A program made the translations under genes and the position numbers. The notes under the pieces are model-generated. The model saw only the letters and a list, made by a program, of their open reading frames with translations. It was not told the DNA's origin and ran no database searches. From NCBI GenBank assembly GCA_025451835.1, contig JANWJR010000111.1:1-40893 (forward strand): a stretch of 40,893 nucleotides of DNA. Direction: 5' to 3'. This DNA is from Candidatus Acidiferrales bacterium. GTDB lineage: Bacteria > Acidobacteriota > Terriglobia > Acidiferrales > UBA7541. Shown one piece after another: positions 24,938-33,680 of this stretch (position 1 is the stretch's first letter; the number at the start of each line of letters is the position of its first letter).

Positions 24938-25801
24938 TTAACGTGAAAACCGATTCAGAAATCCCAGTTTACCCGAAAGCAACGTCAACCGGTTGAAGAA
25001 GACCAATCCTCCGATAACCAGCAGCAGAATCCCGCTGAACACTTCCACTGCGTGCAAATGCCGGCGGAAGCGCTGATAAAAGCGCAGGAACCGGCCGATG
25101 CCCAGGGCCGTGAGGAGAAACGGTATCGCCAGCCCAGCCGAGTAACACGCCAGCAGAAAAATTCCTTGAGCAATCGTTTCCCGGGTCGCGGCCATCGCCA
25201 ACACCGCCGCCAAAATCGGCCCGATACACGGCGTCCAGCCGAACGCGAATGCGAATCCCATCAGAAAACCGCTCGCGATTCCGGGCTGGCCGCCGAGGTT
25301 CCGGAAATGGACGTCGCGGTTGAGCCAGCGCGTCATTGCGGGCCCGATCAAAAAGATAATCGCGATCGAATAGAAATAGATGGCTTTGAGCCCGCCTTCC
25401 GCCAGGCCTGATCGGAGGTTGATTGCAACGCCCGCCGCAACCAGCAAAATGCCGATTGCTAACCCCGCCCTCAGGGAAATCTTCGCCAGCCAGCCGATCA
25501 GGTGCAGACCGAAGAGAACGATCAGCGCTCCGGCAACTGGCGCAAGCACGTTGCGGTTGCGCAGGAGAAATGATCCAACCGCGCTCGCGGAAGCTCCGAA
25601 GCTGATAAAGACAATCGAAAAGCCAATTACAAACGCCAGCGCCGAGCTAAGCAATCCGCCGCGCGTTCCTTCGCCCTCCTTCAGTTGTTCGACGCCGATT
25701 CCCGACAGCATCGAGATGTATCCGGGGACGAGCGGAAGAACGCATGGGGAAAGAAATGACACCAGACCAGCAATAAATGCAGCCAGTATCGAAACGTCCA
25801 T
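24938..25801 (-). CDS. ccdA: CcdA-family transmembrane thiol-electron carrier
   Basis: An inner-membrane protein that moves reducing equivalents from cytoplasmic thioredoxin to periplasmic thiol proteins. The two essential cysteines are in family context: Cys20 in FLSPCVLPLVPGY and Cys192 in FAFGWTPCIGP. Most CcdA proteins have six membrane helices in about 235-250 residues. This one has 287, and between the LFGLHLIGWL helix and the FLMGFAFAFGW helix there is an extra segment (about 108-162) that looks like two more helices. A moderate AGGGA ribosome site precedes the ATG. Its TAA overlaps the first possible tlpA ATG. It is the first gene of the redox operon; the 239 bp upstream to the amidase stop contain no gene. 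Confidence 0.9.
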   Translation of the reverse strand: MDVSILAAFIAGLVSFLSPCVLPLVPGYISMLSGIGVEQLKEGEGTRGGLLSSALAFVIGFSIVFISFGASASAVGSFLLRNRNVLAPVAGALIVLFGLHLIGWLAKISLRAGLAIGILLVAAGVAINLRSGLAEGGLKAIYFYSIAIIFLIGPAMTRWLNRDVHFRNLGGQPGIASGFLMGFAFAFGWTPCIGPILAAVLAMAATRETIAQGIFLLACYSAGLAIPFLLTALGIGRFLRFYQRFRRHLHAVEVFSGILLLVIGGLVFFNRLTLLSGKLGFLNRFSR

Positions 25802-26040
25802 TTATGTCCCTGACTCTTTCTCCGACCCATTCATCTAATAGAGATTATCCGTTGCGATTCAGCCCTGATCTTCGCACATCCATTGGACGCAACCCCAGTG
25901 ATTATGACTCACGCAATAACCTCGGATAGGGACAGGTTTCTCGCTCGACTGCTCGGCCTGACCTTGGGTGCGGAAGAATCCGAGAAGTGACGCCTGAACG
26001 CGCCGCTCGGGGCTGCCTCAGATTCACTCATGGCTTGCGT

Positions 26041-27453
26041 TCACTCCAAGTCCGGACGCTTCTTGTGCCAATTGGTCGCTTGTTCATAGGCAAACGCGAT
26101 TTCGAGTAGCCCCGCTTCGCCCCAGTGCGGTCCGATGATTTGCAGGCCGATCGGCAATCCCGCGCGCGTAAAACCGCACGGAAGCGAAATTGCCGGGTGC
26201 CCGGTGTAATTCGCCGGGCGGTTCAATCGCAACAGTGCGGAGCGGACGGTTTCCTTTTCTCCCGCGATTGAGACTTCCTTCGATCCAAGGGCCGGCGCAG
26301 CAATAGGGGTTGTGGGGGCAACGATGACGTTCACTCGCTCGAAAGCAGCATCAAAATCGTGCATGACTTCACGCTGTTGCTCACGTGCGCGCAAATAGTC
26401 CACGGCGCGCACCTCGCGACCCTGTTCGAGCCGGCGCCGTAGATCGGGGCTGTATTCATCGGCACGCTTTGGAAAATATCCCCGCGATTCGTGATATTGC
26501 GTCGCTTCCGCAAGGGCAATATTCGTGCTTGGCGCAACGGAATCATCCAGATGCGACAGCGAAACTTCCGCGGCGCGCCCGCCCAGTGATTCCAGCGTCT
26601 TCACGGCATTTTTGACGGCGCGAAAAACTTCGTCGTCAATTCGGCAAAAGAAATACTGTTTCGGCCATCCGATCCGAAACCTTGCGGGCCGTTTCTTCCG
26701 CAGCTTCCGGAAATCCGGCGGGCGCGCCAGATCTGGATATCCTCCAGCAATCGCTTCCAACATGATGGAGGCATCGGCAACGCTGCGAGCCATAGGTCCA
26801 GCATGGTCGAGGCTCTCGGCAAGCGGCACGACGCCTTCAAGGCTCACGAGCCCAAATGTCGGCTTGAGGCCGACGATTCCGCACAAGGACGATGGAATCC
26901 GGATCGACCCGCCCGTGTCCGTCCCAACCGATGCGAAACACAGGCCTGCTGCAACCGCTGCGCCCGATCCGCCGCTCGAGCCGCCGGGAATGCGGTCTCG
27001 CAGCCAAGGATTGTGCGTCGCGCCAAAAAACGGATTCTCAGTGGTCACGCCGTATGCGAATTCGTGAAGATTTGTTTTTCCGACGAGAATCGCTCCGGCG
27101 CGCGCCAGTTGCTCGGCAATGACACTGTTTTTCGCGGGAATGAAACTGCCGAGAATCTTTGACCCGGCCGTCGTGCGGATTCCGCGTGTCTCGATATTAT
27201 CCTTGAGAGATATTGGAATTCCGTGAAGCGGGCCGCGCCACCCGCGTCGGATTTCTCGATCGGCCCGCTGGGCCTCGCGGCGCGCTGCGTCATCGGCAAC
27301 CGTGATAAATGCATTCAACGACGGATTGAGCCGTGCGATGCGCGAAAGAGCTGCGCTCACAAGTTCAGCGGACGATATTTCCCTTCGCCGCAGCAGGCGA
27401 GACGCTTCCACAATCGAGAGGAAAGCCAACTCGGATTCAAGTCTGGAAGTCAC
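26041..27453 (-). CDS. Amidase-signature-family hydrolase
   Basis: The frame is open far upstream within lptD, but the GTG at 27453 gives a normal 470-aa amidase and has GAGGA seven bases before it, overlapping the lptD stop. The amidase-signature Ser-cisSer-Lys triad is visible: Lys in SLKDNIETRG, the Gly/Ser loop GGSSGGSGAA, and GTDTGGSIRIPSS. GatA-like stretches occur (LHGIPI, SKILGSF, GKTNLHEFAYG), but LDHAGPMARSV and the C-terminal NRPANYTGHPAISLP are typical of general amidases. No gatB or gatC is adjacent, so a general amidase (EC 3.5.1.4 type) is likelier than Glu-tRNA-Gln amidotransferase. It appears translationally coupled to lptD. Substrate unknown. Confidence 0.85.
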   Translation of the reverse strand: MTSRLESELAFLSIVEASRLLRRREISSAELVSAALSRIARLNPSLNAFITVADDAARREAQRADREIRRGWRGPLHGIPISLKDNIETRGIRTTAGSKILGSFIPAKNSVIAEQLARAGAILVGKTNLHEFAYGVTTENPFFGATHNPWLRDRIPGGSSGGSGAAVAAGLCFASVGTDTGGSIRIPSSLCGIVGLKPTFGLVSLEGVVPLAESLDHAGPMARSVADASIMLEAIAGGYPDLARPPDFRKLRKKRPARFRIGWPKQYFFCRIDDEVFRAVKNAVKTLESLGGRAAEVSLSHLDDSVAPSTNIALAEATQYHESRGYFPKRADEYSPDLRRRLEQGREVRAVDYLRAREQQREVMHDFDAAFERVNVIVAPTTPIAAPALGSKEVSIAGEKETVRSALLRLNRPANYTGHPAISLPCGFTRAGLPIGLQIIGPHWGEAGLLEIAFAYEQATNWHKKRPDLE

Positions 27454-27463
27454 GCGTCGTTCC

Positions 27464-29788
27464 TCAGAAAATCTTTTCTTGCCGGCGCAAGTTGCCGAGC
27501 GACCCGAGATTCGCAATCCGAAAGACACCCTCGAACTGATTCTCGTTTCGAATCTGGCCGAATGAGAATTTGCGGTATTCGAAGCCGACGCCGCAGCAGG
27601 AGCCGTTGTAGCTGATCTCCGCAATCTGATTCTGAAACGCATTCTGCGCAAAATCGTAGCTCGCCCCGAACGTTGTGCTCCACCCGGTACGATTCATGTC
27701 TCCATACCCGAACAGCGTGCGCACCTGGTTCGATCGCGGCTCAAAATTGAGCGGTGGCGGCGACGGGTTTTCAGGCAAATTCAGCGTCGAGAAGTGAGCG
27801 AGTGTGACGAACGACTCTTTATACGGCTTCAGCTTCAGCAGCGTACCGATTGCCGTTATACGCCCGCGATTCGGATCGAAGTTGACGATGAACTCGGTGT
27901 CGTAGTGCTTTCCCGGCTCGATCGTCAGGTCGCTGACAATCGGCGAAAAGTGATGCGGCTCTTCGGCAAACGCAAACGGCGTCAGCGAATCGAGCGCCTG
28001 AAAGACATTCCGCTGCCCAGGGACCAGCGCGCCGCCAAACGTGGGATCGAAATAGTATTTCTCCGCGAGGCGCCAGGTTATCAATTCTTTCGTGCCGCCT
28101 GAACGCGTGCGATGATACAGACGCTGCGTGATTCCGTACTCGATTTCATTCGTGTCCGTCAGCGTTTCGTCCTCGTCGAAGCGTACGAAACGCCCGAAAT
28201 CGGTCACGCCCGATACATAGTTGTAGGCAATGTCCGGCTCGATTACGTGTTTCCACTTCGAATCGTCCGAACCCCACAGACGGTCCAACGTAGGCGGGCG
28301 CAAGTCGACCGTAAACTCTTCGGTATTGCGAAAAAACCCCTGGCTCGTGAAACCGCCATTGATTAATTGGCCGCCGTAGTGAGTTGTTCGAAACGTGAAG
28401 CTCGGCGTCACGTTGAGCCACGATCCTAAGTGAAACGGCACCGTCACGCTCGGCGCGAATTCGTTGCGTTCAATGTACGCCGGCGAATTAAAAGGCGTCA
28501 CGGACTCGCTTCGATGCTCGGCCCCGATGAAAGAGTCAAAGGAGAAATAAACCGGGAGATTTCGGAAGGGCGCCTGATCCACGGAACTGAAATGCGCTTC
28601 CGGCGCCGTTCGCAAGGTAATCGAAGTCTGCGGCGTGGCGCTCAGGAAGTTTTCGTAGCTCAGCGCGGCGAAGTTGAGACTGAACCCTTTGAAATTGTCG
28701 CTCAGAAACGCGTCGTTTCGGACTTCGGAGTTTACCGCTTGCGTGAACGTCTCGGACCACGCCAGGCGGAAGGTAAGCGACGTGAGCTGGTCCAAATCCG
28801 CTACGGCACGCCAGCCGTGCGGCAACAGCGACGTGAAAAGCAAGCGGTCCTCGTGACCTCCTTGTTTAATCGGCGGCCCATCTTCCTGCTCCAGCCCGCG
28901 ATCGATCACGCCGAAATAGGAGGCGACGAGTGTTGCGTTCTCCCAAGGCTTCATGCGAATTTCCGCTTTTTGACTCCAGCCGCGCTTGCTGAAATATGAG
29001 GCACCCAGCGTGGCATCCATCCAATCCGTCGGCGCCCAATAAACGGCATCGCCCAGAACGTAGCCCTTTTTCGAGGTTTCGCCCGGTTCGGGGATCAGAA
29101 ACCCGGAAGTGCGCTGCTTTTCTGCGGGAAACGTCGCGTAGGGCAAATAGAGAATGGGCACCCTGAACAGCCGAAAGTTACCGTTTTCAAGATGCACGGA
29201 TGTCCGCAACTTCACTTTGGCTGATGGCGCATAGAATTTCCACACCGGCCGGCCCGGATTACAGACGGTCATCCACGCATTGTGAACGGTATAGGTGTTT
29301 TCGTCGAGGCGGTCGGCTTCTTCGGCTTCGAAATAGAGCGGATTTTGGGTTATGAGAAGCGCAGGTGTGGGCCGGCGCTGCACGGCAAACGTCGCGCGAA
29401 CGTGATGGAACTTGCCGCGCCCGGTGCGCACCTCGTATCGAGCGTCATCAGCCTCCACGTGCTGCGTCATGTAATCGAGCTGCACGTGGCCGCGCGCAAT
29501 GATTATCTGAGTCGCTTCGTTATATTCGACGTGATCGGCTCGCAGCCGAACGTTCTGATAGCGGACGTCAACGCGCCCATCGGCGTAATAAACTCGGCCA
29601 ATCTGGCTCTGGCGATCCGCTTCGAGCGTCGCAACACGATCGCTCGCGCCGGCTTTCTGCGGAGAATTCGCGGCCGATCCTTCACGATCCTGCGCGAAAA
29701 GCGGCGATGGCAACGAGATACCAATCGCAAGGAGGGCCGCTAAAATGGCAAAAGCGCGGAGGCATCCTGAAAGCGTCGCGTTCGGCAT
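27464..29788 (-). CDS. lptD: LPS-assembly protein LptD (outer-membrane beta-barrel)
   Basis: LptD with LptE inserts lipopolysaccharide into the outer leaflet of the outer membrane. The 774-residue product has a signal peptide (cleavage near PLFAQ), then an OstA-like jellyroll with YYADGRVDVRYQNVRLRADHVEYN repeats (about 60-190). A long beta-barrel follows with many aromatic turn strands (FRLFRVPILYLPYATFP). It ends YNGSCCGVGFEYRKFS, the C-terminal CC pair, and has VCNPGRP before the barrel, the cysteines used for the barrel-jellyroll disulfides. ATG 29788 follows a TTG; no strong ribosome site. Its stop codon lies inside the GAGGA site of the downstream amidase. Its presence marks the organism as an LPS-bearing diderm. 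Confidence 0.92.
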   Translation of the reverse strand: MPNATLSGCLRAFAILAALLAIGISLPSPLFAQDREGSAANSPQKAGASDRVATLEADRQSQIGRVYYADGRVDVRYQNVRLRADHVEYNEATQIIIARGHVQLDYMTQHVEADDARYEVRTGRGKFHHVRATFAVQRRPTPALLITQNPLYFEAEEADRLDENTYTVHNAWMTVCNPGRPVWKFYAPSAKVKLRTSVHLENGNFRLFRVPILYLPYATFPAEKQRTSGFLIPEPGETSKKGYVLGDAVYWAPTDWMDATLGASYFSKRGWSQKAEIRMKPWENATLVASYFGVIDRGLEQEDGPPIKQGGHEDRLLFTSLLPHGWRAVADLDQLTSLTFRLAWSETFTQAVNSEVRNDAFLSDNFKGFSLNFAALSYENFLSATPQTSITLRTAPEAHFSSVDQAPFRNLPVYFSFDSFIGAEHRSESVTPFNSPAYIERNEFAPSVTVPFHLGSWLNVTPSFTFRTTHYGGQLINGGFTSQGFFRNTEEFTVDLRPPTLDRLWGSDDSKWKHVIEPDIAYNYVSGVTDFGRFVRFDEDETLTDTNEIEYGITQRLYHRTRSGGTKELITWRLAEKYYFDPTFGGALVPGQRNVFQALDSLTPFAFAEEPHHFSPIVSDLTIEPGKHYDTEFIVNFDPNRGRITAIGTLLKLKPYKESFVTLAHFSTLNLPENPSPPPLNFEPRSNQVRTLFGYGDMNRTGWSTTFGASYDFAQNAFQNQIAEISYNGSCCGVGFEYRKFSFGQIRNENQFEGVFRIANLGSLGNLRRQEKIF

Positions 29789-29955
29789 CAACTGAGAAGT
29801 CCGTAAAGTGACGAAAGAAAGCTCGTGAAAAGAAAATTGAGCCTAACACGCGTCCGCCAGCCTCGCAATCGGCGGGGACAAGCGAATAGCCCACCTAGAT
29901 TTCTTTCCGCCATCGAAATTTCGGCAGCGCAACCGTCAAACAATCCGTGCGTCGC

Positions 29956-29973
29956 ATACAGTTTATTCTGTAT
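29956..29973. promoter_or_regulatory. ATACAG-N6-CTGTAT inverted repeat in the lptD/RDD divergent gap
   Basis: A perfect 6-bp dyad with an AT-rich centre, in the 292-bp gap between the divergent lptD and RDD genes. The half-sites are in the opposite order to a CTGT-N8-ACAG LexA box. It may be an operator for an unknown regulator. The rest of the gap holds no gene. Confidence 0.3.
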
Positions 29974-30080
29974 TGCTCGATTGGCGACATCCGCCTTCCG
30001 TCGCTCGCGGCATCTGGATAGAAGGTCGTGCTATCATCATTGCGTTCCTCACTGGAACTTCCGCAGCGCAAAACGGACCA

Positions 30081-30965
30081 GTGATTCGAATCTGCTCGCA
30101 CTGTGGCGCTCTTTTATTTGAGGACGCCGACACATGCTCATTCTGTGATGCGCCTCTAGCCGAGAGCGACGACGAACTCGTCCCGGCCGTCGCGGGTGTT
30201 TCTGTTCAAGCCGAATGCCAAGAACCCGAATGGCGGCGTGAAGTGGCGCGACGCTTGGAAGATTACCGCGCGCGACGCCATCGCGGCCGCCCGGATGATC
30301 CACAGTCCGGCCTTCCCTTTGCCATCACTTCGACTTACGAAGAGGAAATCCGCTTGCGCGACGCGCCTCGCGCACGTGCAAACCAGCGAATATCGTCGCG
30401 CCAGCGAACCGCGGAACGCGTGGAAATATGCATTCAGCCGGAGCTTGATTTTGCAAATTCGCCGGACGATCGCGCGCGCCCTCAAACGGCTCTGGTCCCT
30501 GTGGCGGGTATTGCCGATCGCCGCACCGCCGGCGTGCTCGATGCCATATTTCTAGCGCTCACGTATGCGGCATTTCTCGGTGTATTCGGCTCGTTGGGCG
30601 GGCAAATCATGCTCGAAAAAGTTGATGCCGCGGTCTATCTCGCTACCTTTTTCCTCTTCTACGCGCAGTATTTCTTCCTGTTCACGACGTTTGCCGGATC
30701 GACACCCGGGATGCAGCTTCGCGGGTTGACCATCGTCCGCCTGGACGGCACGTTGCCCGACACCCGGCAACTCCTCTGGCGCAGCTTCGGCTATCTGCTT
30801 TCCGGTGCAACGTTGATGGCCGGATTCCTCTGGGCGGTATGGGATGAGGACCGTTTCACGTGGCAAGACCGCATTTCGCAGACCTACATAACCGCAGCCT
30901 CACCAGTCAAGGATATTCCCGCGTTCGAGGTCCCAGCACGCCGCCACGGCTTCGCGCACAAGTAG
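30081..30965 (+). CDS. Zinc-ribbon RDD-family membrane protein
   Basis: With the GTG at 30081 the 294-residue product starts with a zinc ribbon, C5xxC8...C19xxC22 (ICSHCGALLFEDADTCSFC). A long charged, disordered linker follows (about 30-155), then an RDD domain (ADRRTAGVLDAIFLALTY) with about three membrane helices and the TPGMQLRGLTIVRLDG, LLWRSFGYL and DRISQTY motifs. RDD proteins are membrane proteins of mostly unknown function, some proposed as ion exchangers. The open frame reaches back to a TTG at 29973, but the upstream stretch has no family features. The ribosome site is weak. It is divergent from lptD and upstream of the S41/deacetylase pair. Confidence 0.78.
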   Translation: MIRICSHCGALLFEDADTCSFCDAPLAESDDELVPAVAGVSVQAECQEPEWRREVARRLEDYRARRHRGRPDDPQSGLPFAITSTYEEEIRLRDAPRARANQRISSRQRTAERVEICIQPELDFANSPDDRARPQTALVPVAGIADRRTAGVLDAIFLALTYAAFLGVFGSLGGQIMLEKVDAAVYLATFFLFYAQYFFLFTTFAGSTPGMQLRGLTIVRLDGTLPDTRQLLWRSFGYLLSGATLMAGFLWAVWDEDRFTWQDRISQTYITAASPVKDIPAFEVPARRHGFAHK

Positions 30966-31185
30966 TCAACCCTGCTCGGGCCTCGGGCGGCGTCATTTGG
31001 CACAGTCTCAGCAGAGCCCCGCCCGCCGGAGTTAGCGGTGCCGCGGATTCAGCGAAACCGCCCTTCAAATGCTATACTCCTATTTCCAAGCCCGCATCGC
31101 GAGCATCGGACTTTTACAGTTCGAACCATCGAGGGATGCCCCCTATTGAGGCGCAGCCCGATCGGGGCGCAGAAAAGGGAAACAC

Positions 31186-32475
31186 ATGAGTCCTCTGGCA
31201 AAGAAGATTGTGATCGCATTTTCGGTGCTCGTGCTGGTTTACGTCACAGCAGGCTACCTTCGAGCGCGAGCTTCGGACGACAAATCCTTCCACGCGCTGA
31301 CGGTCTACAGCGAAGTCCTCGAACACATCCAGCGAGATTACGTCGACGAACCTAACATGCATCAGGTGACCAACGGCGCCCTCCATGGCCTGGTCGATTC
31401 TCTCGATCCCGAATCCACGTACCTCAGCCCTCTCGAATACAAAGATTACAAGGAAAAGAGCGAGCAGCCCGCACCCGCCAGCGCAGGCGCTACGCTCACC
31501 AAGCGTTTCGGCTATATCAGCGTGATCTCGACACTGCCCGATAGTCCCGCCGAAAAGGCCGCACTACAATTGGGCGATATCATCGAAAAGATTGCGGGAT
31601 TCACGACGGGCCAGATGGGAGTCGATCAGGCGCAGGTTCTGCTAACGGGCGTGCCGGGAACGGTTGTGAAGCTTTCCGTGATCCGCCGCGGAAAACCGGA
31701 ACCGCAGGAAGTTAATCTCACGCTCGCGAAGCTGCCGACGCCCAAGCTGGTGGAGGACAAGCTGGCCGGAGATGTCGCCTATCTGCGCATTCCGGAGTTC
31801 GAGGCAGGCGTCAGCCAGCAAATTCGGACCAGGCTCGCCGAGTTCAACCGCCAGGGAGCTCACAAACTAATCCTCGACCTACGCGACTGTTCGTCCGGAG
31901 AAATGCAGGAGGGAATTTCCACGGCGCAACTTTTCCTGAATTCGGGTACGATCACGACATTGAAAGGACAGACCGTCTCGCCTGTCGTGTCGTCAGCGGA
32001 ACCCTCGAAAGCCGTCTGGGCGCAGCCGATGACCGTCTTGATCGGAAACAGCACAGCCGGACCTGCCGAAATCGTGGCGTCGGCTATTGCAGACAATCAT
32101 CGCGGAGACACGATCGGCGACCGCAGCTATGGCACGGCATCGATGCAAAAATTGATGCAGCTTGACGACGGCTCCGCCATTATCCTCACGATAGCGAATT
32201 ATTACACGCCTGCCGGCAAAGAAATCCCGACCGATGGCGTAGTGCCGACAGTCGCGGTAGCTCCGCCGCCAGCCGATTCGGTTGCGGAAATGGAGCAAAG
32301 TCCGTCAGCCTTACCCGCTGGCACTGTTTCGCCCGATGATCCCGTCGTAAAGAAAGCCATTGAAATCCTGCAGAGCGTGGCTCCAATGAAGAAGGCGGCG
32401 GCAAACCGGAAGCCAGCGCGCAGCAACACGACCGCGGTCCTCGAATCTCTCGCCTCGATGCCACAGGCTGCATAG
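31186..32475 (+). CDS. S41 (CtpA-like)/PDZ protein apparently lacking the Ser-Lys dyad
   Basis: A 429-residue protein with an N-terminal membrane anchor/signal (VIAFSVLVLVYVTAGYL), a CtpA-type N-terminal helical part (DYVDEPN, DSLDPESTYLSPLEY), a PDZ domain (about 92-172) and an S41 core (KLILDLRD...). In active S41 peptidases the core reads xSASxEI and GxxTxGKGxxQ. Here the aligned stretches are NSTAGPAEI (288-296) and GDRSYGTASMQ (311-321), so Gly292 replaces the catalytic Ser and Thr317 the Lys. The fold and PDZ are kept, so a substrate-binding, non-catalytic role is likely; this rests on my hand alignment. An AAGGG ribosome site precedes the ATG. The deacetylase gene starts three bases after its stop. 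Confidence 0.85.
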   Translation: MSPLAKKIVIAFSVLVLVYVTAGYLRARASDDKSFHALTVYSEVLEHIQRDYVDEPNMHQVTNGALHGLVDSLDPESTYLSPLEYKDYKEKSEQPAPASAGATLTKRFGYISVISTLPDSPAEKAALQLGDIIEKIAGFTTGQMGVDQAQVLLTGVPGTVVKLSVIRRGKPEPQEVNLTLAKLPTPKLVEDKLAGDVAYLRIPEFEAGVSQQIRTRLAEFNRQGAHKLILDLRDCSSGEMQEGISTAQLFLNSGTITTLKGQTVSPVVSSAEPSKAVWAQPMTVLIGNSTAGPAEIVASAIADNHRGDTIGDRSYGTASMQKLMQLDDGSAIILTIANYYTPAGKEIPTDGVVPTVAVAPPPADSVAEMEQSPSALPAGTVSPDDPVVKKAIEILQSVAPMKKAAANRKPARSNTTAVLESLASMPQAA

Positions 32476-32478
32476 TTA

Positions 32479-33645
32479 GTGGCAACTGTCTTGAGCGGGC
32501 TCAATATCCCGCCGCAAACGGACGGTTTCACCAGTTCCAGAGAATTCGTAAAAACCGCAATCGGAGTGTGGCGCCATGTTCCCAGTTTCGCCATTGTCAT
32601 CGTCCTCACACTTTCTGGGTGCGCAAAAAGACCACCATCCAAATCCGAATTTCGGGCCATCACAGCGGAAGTAGTCGCCGCGGCGCAGAACGCTAGCGCA
32701 CATAGGGCCCAGGTGACGATCCGCCCGGAAATCCATCCGTCCGGCAACAGGGCACTGAGCGGAAACGGAACAGATCACATCTATGTCACCCTGGCCGGCG
32801 CCTCGCAATTGGCCCCCTTCCGACAGTCCCTCCGCCATATCGCTCGCCATCACAGATTGGCGATGACGGAAGGCTCATCGGGCGGCATGATAGAATTCGA
32901 TCTCGCATTTCGCGGAAACCGCACGCACTCCATCCATGTGATAACGCCACTCGCCGAGCACCAGCCCGTTTTGCGCGCCTCTTCAGCGCCCAAGCTCGCG
33001 ATTATCATCGATGATCTGGGTTACGACCGAGTGTCAGCGAACGATTTGCTCGCGTTATCTTTTCCGCTCACGGTTTCCGTGATCCCGCACCTGCCACTAT
33101 CGGGCGAGGTGGCCGAAGAAGCGTATCGACGCGGGGATCAAGTGCTCCTTCATCTCCCCATGCAATCAGAATCGCATGATGTGAAGCATGAAGACGTCGA
33201 ATTAAGCGCAGGGATGAATTCAAACCAGGTAGCATCGGCGCTGGCGGGGATGCTTGAAACAGTGCCGCACGCGGTGGGCGTGAACAATCACCAGGGTTCG
33301 CGAGCCACATCCGATCCGAAGTTAATGCAGGAGCTTATGCCGGATCTTCGCGCGCGAAACCTTTTTTTCATCGATAGCCGGACAACCGCGGCGACGGTCG
33401 CCTACCGCACCGCGCAGCGCTTCGGCGTGCGCGCCGCATCGCGCAAAGTCTTTCTCGACGACACGCCATCGCGCGATGCCATTCTCGCGCAACTAAAACT
33501 GGCTGCGAGCGACGCGACACGCGATGGATACGCGATCGCCATCGGCCATCCGCATCCGGAAACCATCGCCGCATTAGCGGACGACGTTCCACGCCTCGAA
33601 TCTCAAGGCATCCTTCTCGTCTTCGCTTCGGACGTCGTCCACTAA
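32479..33645 (+). CDS. Divergent polysaccharide deacetylase (YibQ/DUF610)-like lipoprotein
   Basis: The C-terminal half is a NodB-like barrel of the divergent-deacetylase family. The APKLAIIIDDLGY strand has an Asp178-Asp179 pair, then HLPMQS, VGVNNHQGS with His271, LFFIDSRTTA, and GHPHPE near the end. A weakly conserved N-terminal domain (50-170) precedes it. The annotated start is the GTG three bases after the S41 stop. A GTG at 32566 would place a lipoprotein signal (VWRHVPSFAIVIVLTLSGC) at the N-terminus, more natural for an exported enzyme, so the start is uncertain. YibQ-type genes often lie beside S41 peptidase and EnvC genes in proteobacteria; here the S41 partner lacks its dyad. A deacetylase of a cell-wall or surface glycan is likely, not proven. 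Confidence 0.8.
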   Translation: MATVLSGLNIPPQTDGFTSSREFVKTAIGVWRHVPSFAIVIVLTLSGCAKRPPSKSEFRAITAEVVAAAQNASAHRAQVTIRPEIHPSGNRALSGNGTDHIYVTLAGASQLAPFRQSLRHIARHHRLAMTEGSSGGMIEFDLAFRGNRTHSIHVITPLAEHQPVLRASSAPKLAIIIDDLGYDRVSANDLLALSFPLTVSVIPHLPLSGEVAEEAYRRGDQVLLHLPMQSESHDVKHEDVELSAGMNSNQVASALAGMLETVPHAVGVNNHQGSRATSDPKLMQELMPDLRARNLFFIDSRTTAATVAYRTAQRFGVRAASRKVFLDDTPSRDAILAQLKLAASDATRDGYAIAIGHPHPETIAALADDVPRLESQGILLVFASDVVH

Positions 33646-33680
33646 GAGAACAAACGGCTCACTTCGTCGAAACTGATTCG

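Noticed and set aside
26041-27453. GatA subunit of Glu-tRNA-Gln amidotransferase
   Set aside because: There is no gatB or gatC nearby and the middle and C-terminal segments fit general amidases better; kept as a broad amidase call.
29956-29973. LexA box
   Set aside because: The half-sites are ACAG-N6-CTGT, the reverse order of CTGT-N8-ACAG, so LexA binding is not supported.
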